Part shown: in pieces, positions 12,917 to 13,023 of the stretch
Layout: the number at the start of each line of letters is the position of its first letter
Numbering within the stretch: position 1 is the first letter of the stretch
Assembly: GCA_022510985.1 (NCBI GenBank)
Contig: JAFLSL010000002.1
Location: 1 to 13,023 of the forward strand
Source of the DNA: Ruminococcus sp.
GTDB taxonomy: Bacteria > Bacillota > Clostridia > Oscillospirales > Acutalibacteraceae
Direction of reading: 5' to 3'
DNA: 13,023 nt
Notes under the pieces: model-generated
What the model was told of the DNA's origin: nothing
Seen by the model: only the letters and a program-made list of their open reading frames with translations
Databases searched by the model: none
Program-made: the position numbers and the translations under genes

Positions 12917-12948
12917 CGGTTTGCGTTATGTGTCTGCTTTCGGTATAA
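12883..12948 (+). CDS. possible 21-residue hydrophobic peptide (small ORF)
   Basis: A 21-codon frame from ATG at 12883 to TAA at 12946-12948. It encodes a nearly wholly apolar peptide beginning MFFGIVFGF and ending MCLLSV, with two Cys and no charged residue, long enough to form one membrane helix. GAGGTGAT (12872-12879) is an excellent Shine-Dalgarno match at good spacing. Against it: the whole start region sits inside a terminator-like hairpin, T-rich DNA encodes Phe by chance, and no homologue is recognised. It may be a small membrane peptide, a type I toxin-like peptide with a sequestered start, or chance. Treated as a candidate only. Confidence 0.3.
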   Translation: MFFGIVFGFIFSVCVMCLLSV

Positions 12949-12978
12949 AAAATAAAAGGATACCAAAAGGTATCCTTT
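12945..12978 (-). terminator. Rho-independent terminator for a minus-strand gene entering from the right
   Basis: A perfect 10-bp stem AAAGGATACC/GGTATCCTTT (12955-12964 and 12969-12978) with an AAAA loop. On the minus strand it is followed by TATTTTTTATA, whereas the plus strand continues into GCAAGCC with no T-run. It therefore terminates a leftward transcript, 21 nt after the probable stop codon at 13000-13002. Confidence 0.75.
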
Positions 12979-12999
12979 GCAAGCCATCAGTATGTTCTG

Positions 13000-13023
13000 C
13001 TATGCAAAAACTTTAATCTCGCT
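13000..13023 (-). CDS. probable C-terminal tail of a minus-strand gene (partial)
   Basis: Reading leftward from the window edge, one frame gives SEIKVFA followed by a TAG stop at 13002-13000, and a terminator hairpin begins 21 nt later. The spacing between stop and hairpin is what one expects of a real gene end. Only seven codons are visible, so the product cannot be identified, and the frame is chosen on context alone. Confidence 0.4.
   Translation of the reverse strand, partial: SEIKVFA

Overview
The window looks like chromosomal DNA from a low-to-moderate GC, endospore-forming Firmicute of the class Clostridia, probably a Ruminococcus/Oscillospiraceae-like gut lineage. The evidence is a clear SpoIIID homologue, GGAGG/AGGTGAT ribosome binding sites, near-consensus sigma-A promoters in AT-rich gaps, a stand-alone methionine synthase activation protein next to a short MetH, and secreted proteins with Thr/Pro linkers, Big_2 repeats and a starch-binding-module-like tail. 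Species cannot be fixed from sequence alone. I see no IS elements, prophage genes, CRISPR arrays, tRNA or rRNA.

Layout, left to right. (1) 85-267 (-): a very acidic 60-residue protein of unknown function, divergent from 387-2357 (+), a large secreted calcineurin-type metallophosphoesterase with a carbohydrate-binding-module-like C-terminus. (2) 3827-2425 (-): a polyprenyl-phosphate glycosyltransferase (GtrB type) followed 14 nt later by an unusually AT-rich small membrane protein. (3) 3971-7840 (+): a compact, overlapping methionine operon of metF, a MetH reactivation protein and a cobalamin-dependent metH without its own activation domain. Together they would reduce methylene-THF, transfer the methyl group to homocysteine through B12, and rescue oxidised cobalamin in trans. 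(4) 9740-7893 (-): a secreted transglutaminase-like protein with a Thr/Pro linker and two Big_2 domains. (5) 9882-10148 (+): spoIIID, the mother-cell sporulation regulator, behind a promoter resembling the sigma-E consensus. (6) 11126-10260 (-): class II fructose-bisphosphate aldolase. (7) 11351-12820 (+): a membrane-anchored HtrA/DegP-like protease with a Pro/Gln/Tyr-rich cytoplasmic head. (8) 12821-13023: tandem hairpins, a possible 21-residue hydrophobic ORF inside one of them, and the probable tail of a minus-strand gene leaving the window.

Convergent gene pairs are separated by hairpins with T-tracts on both strands, so most junctions look like bidirectional terminators. Divergent pairs share short AT-rich promoter regions. 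Four starts were moved from the longest reading frame on the basis of Shine-Dalgarno sites and promoter positions (glycosyltransferase, metF, metH, aldolase). Most genes are ordinary housekeeping or cell-envelope functions. I do not see a clearly undescribed multi-gene system. The strongest candidates for a second look are the hairpin-enclosed 21-codon ORF, the phosphoesterase fusion, the Cys-tailed MetH activation protein and the AT-rich membrane gene.
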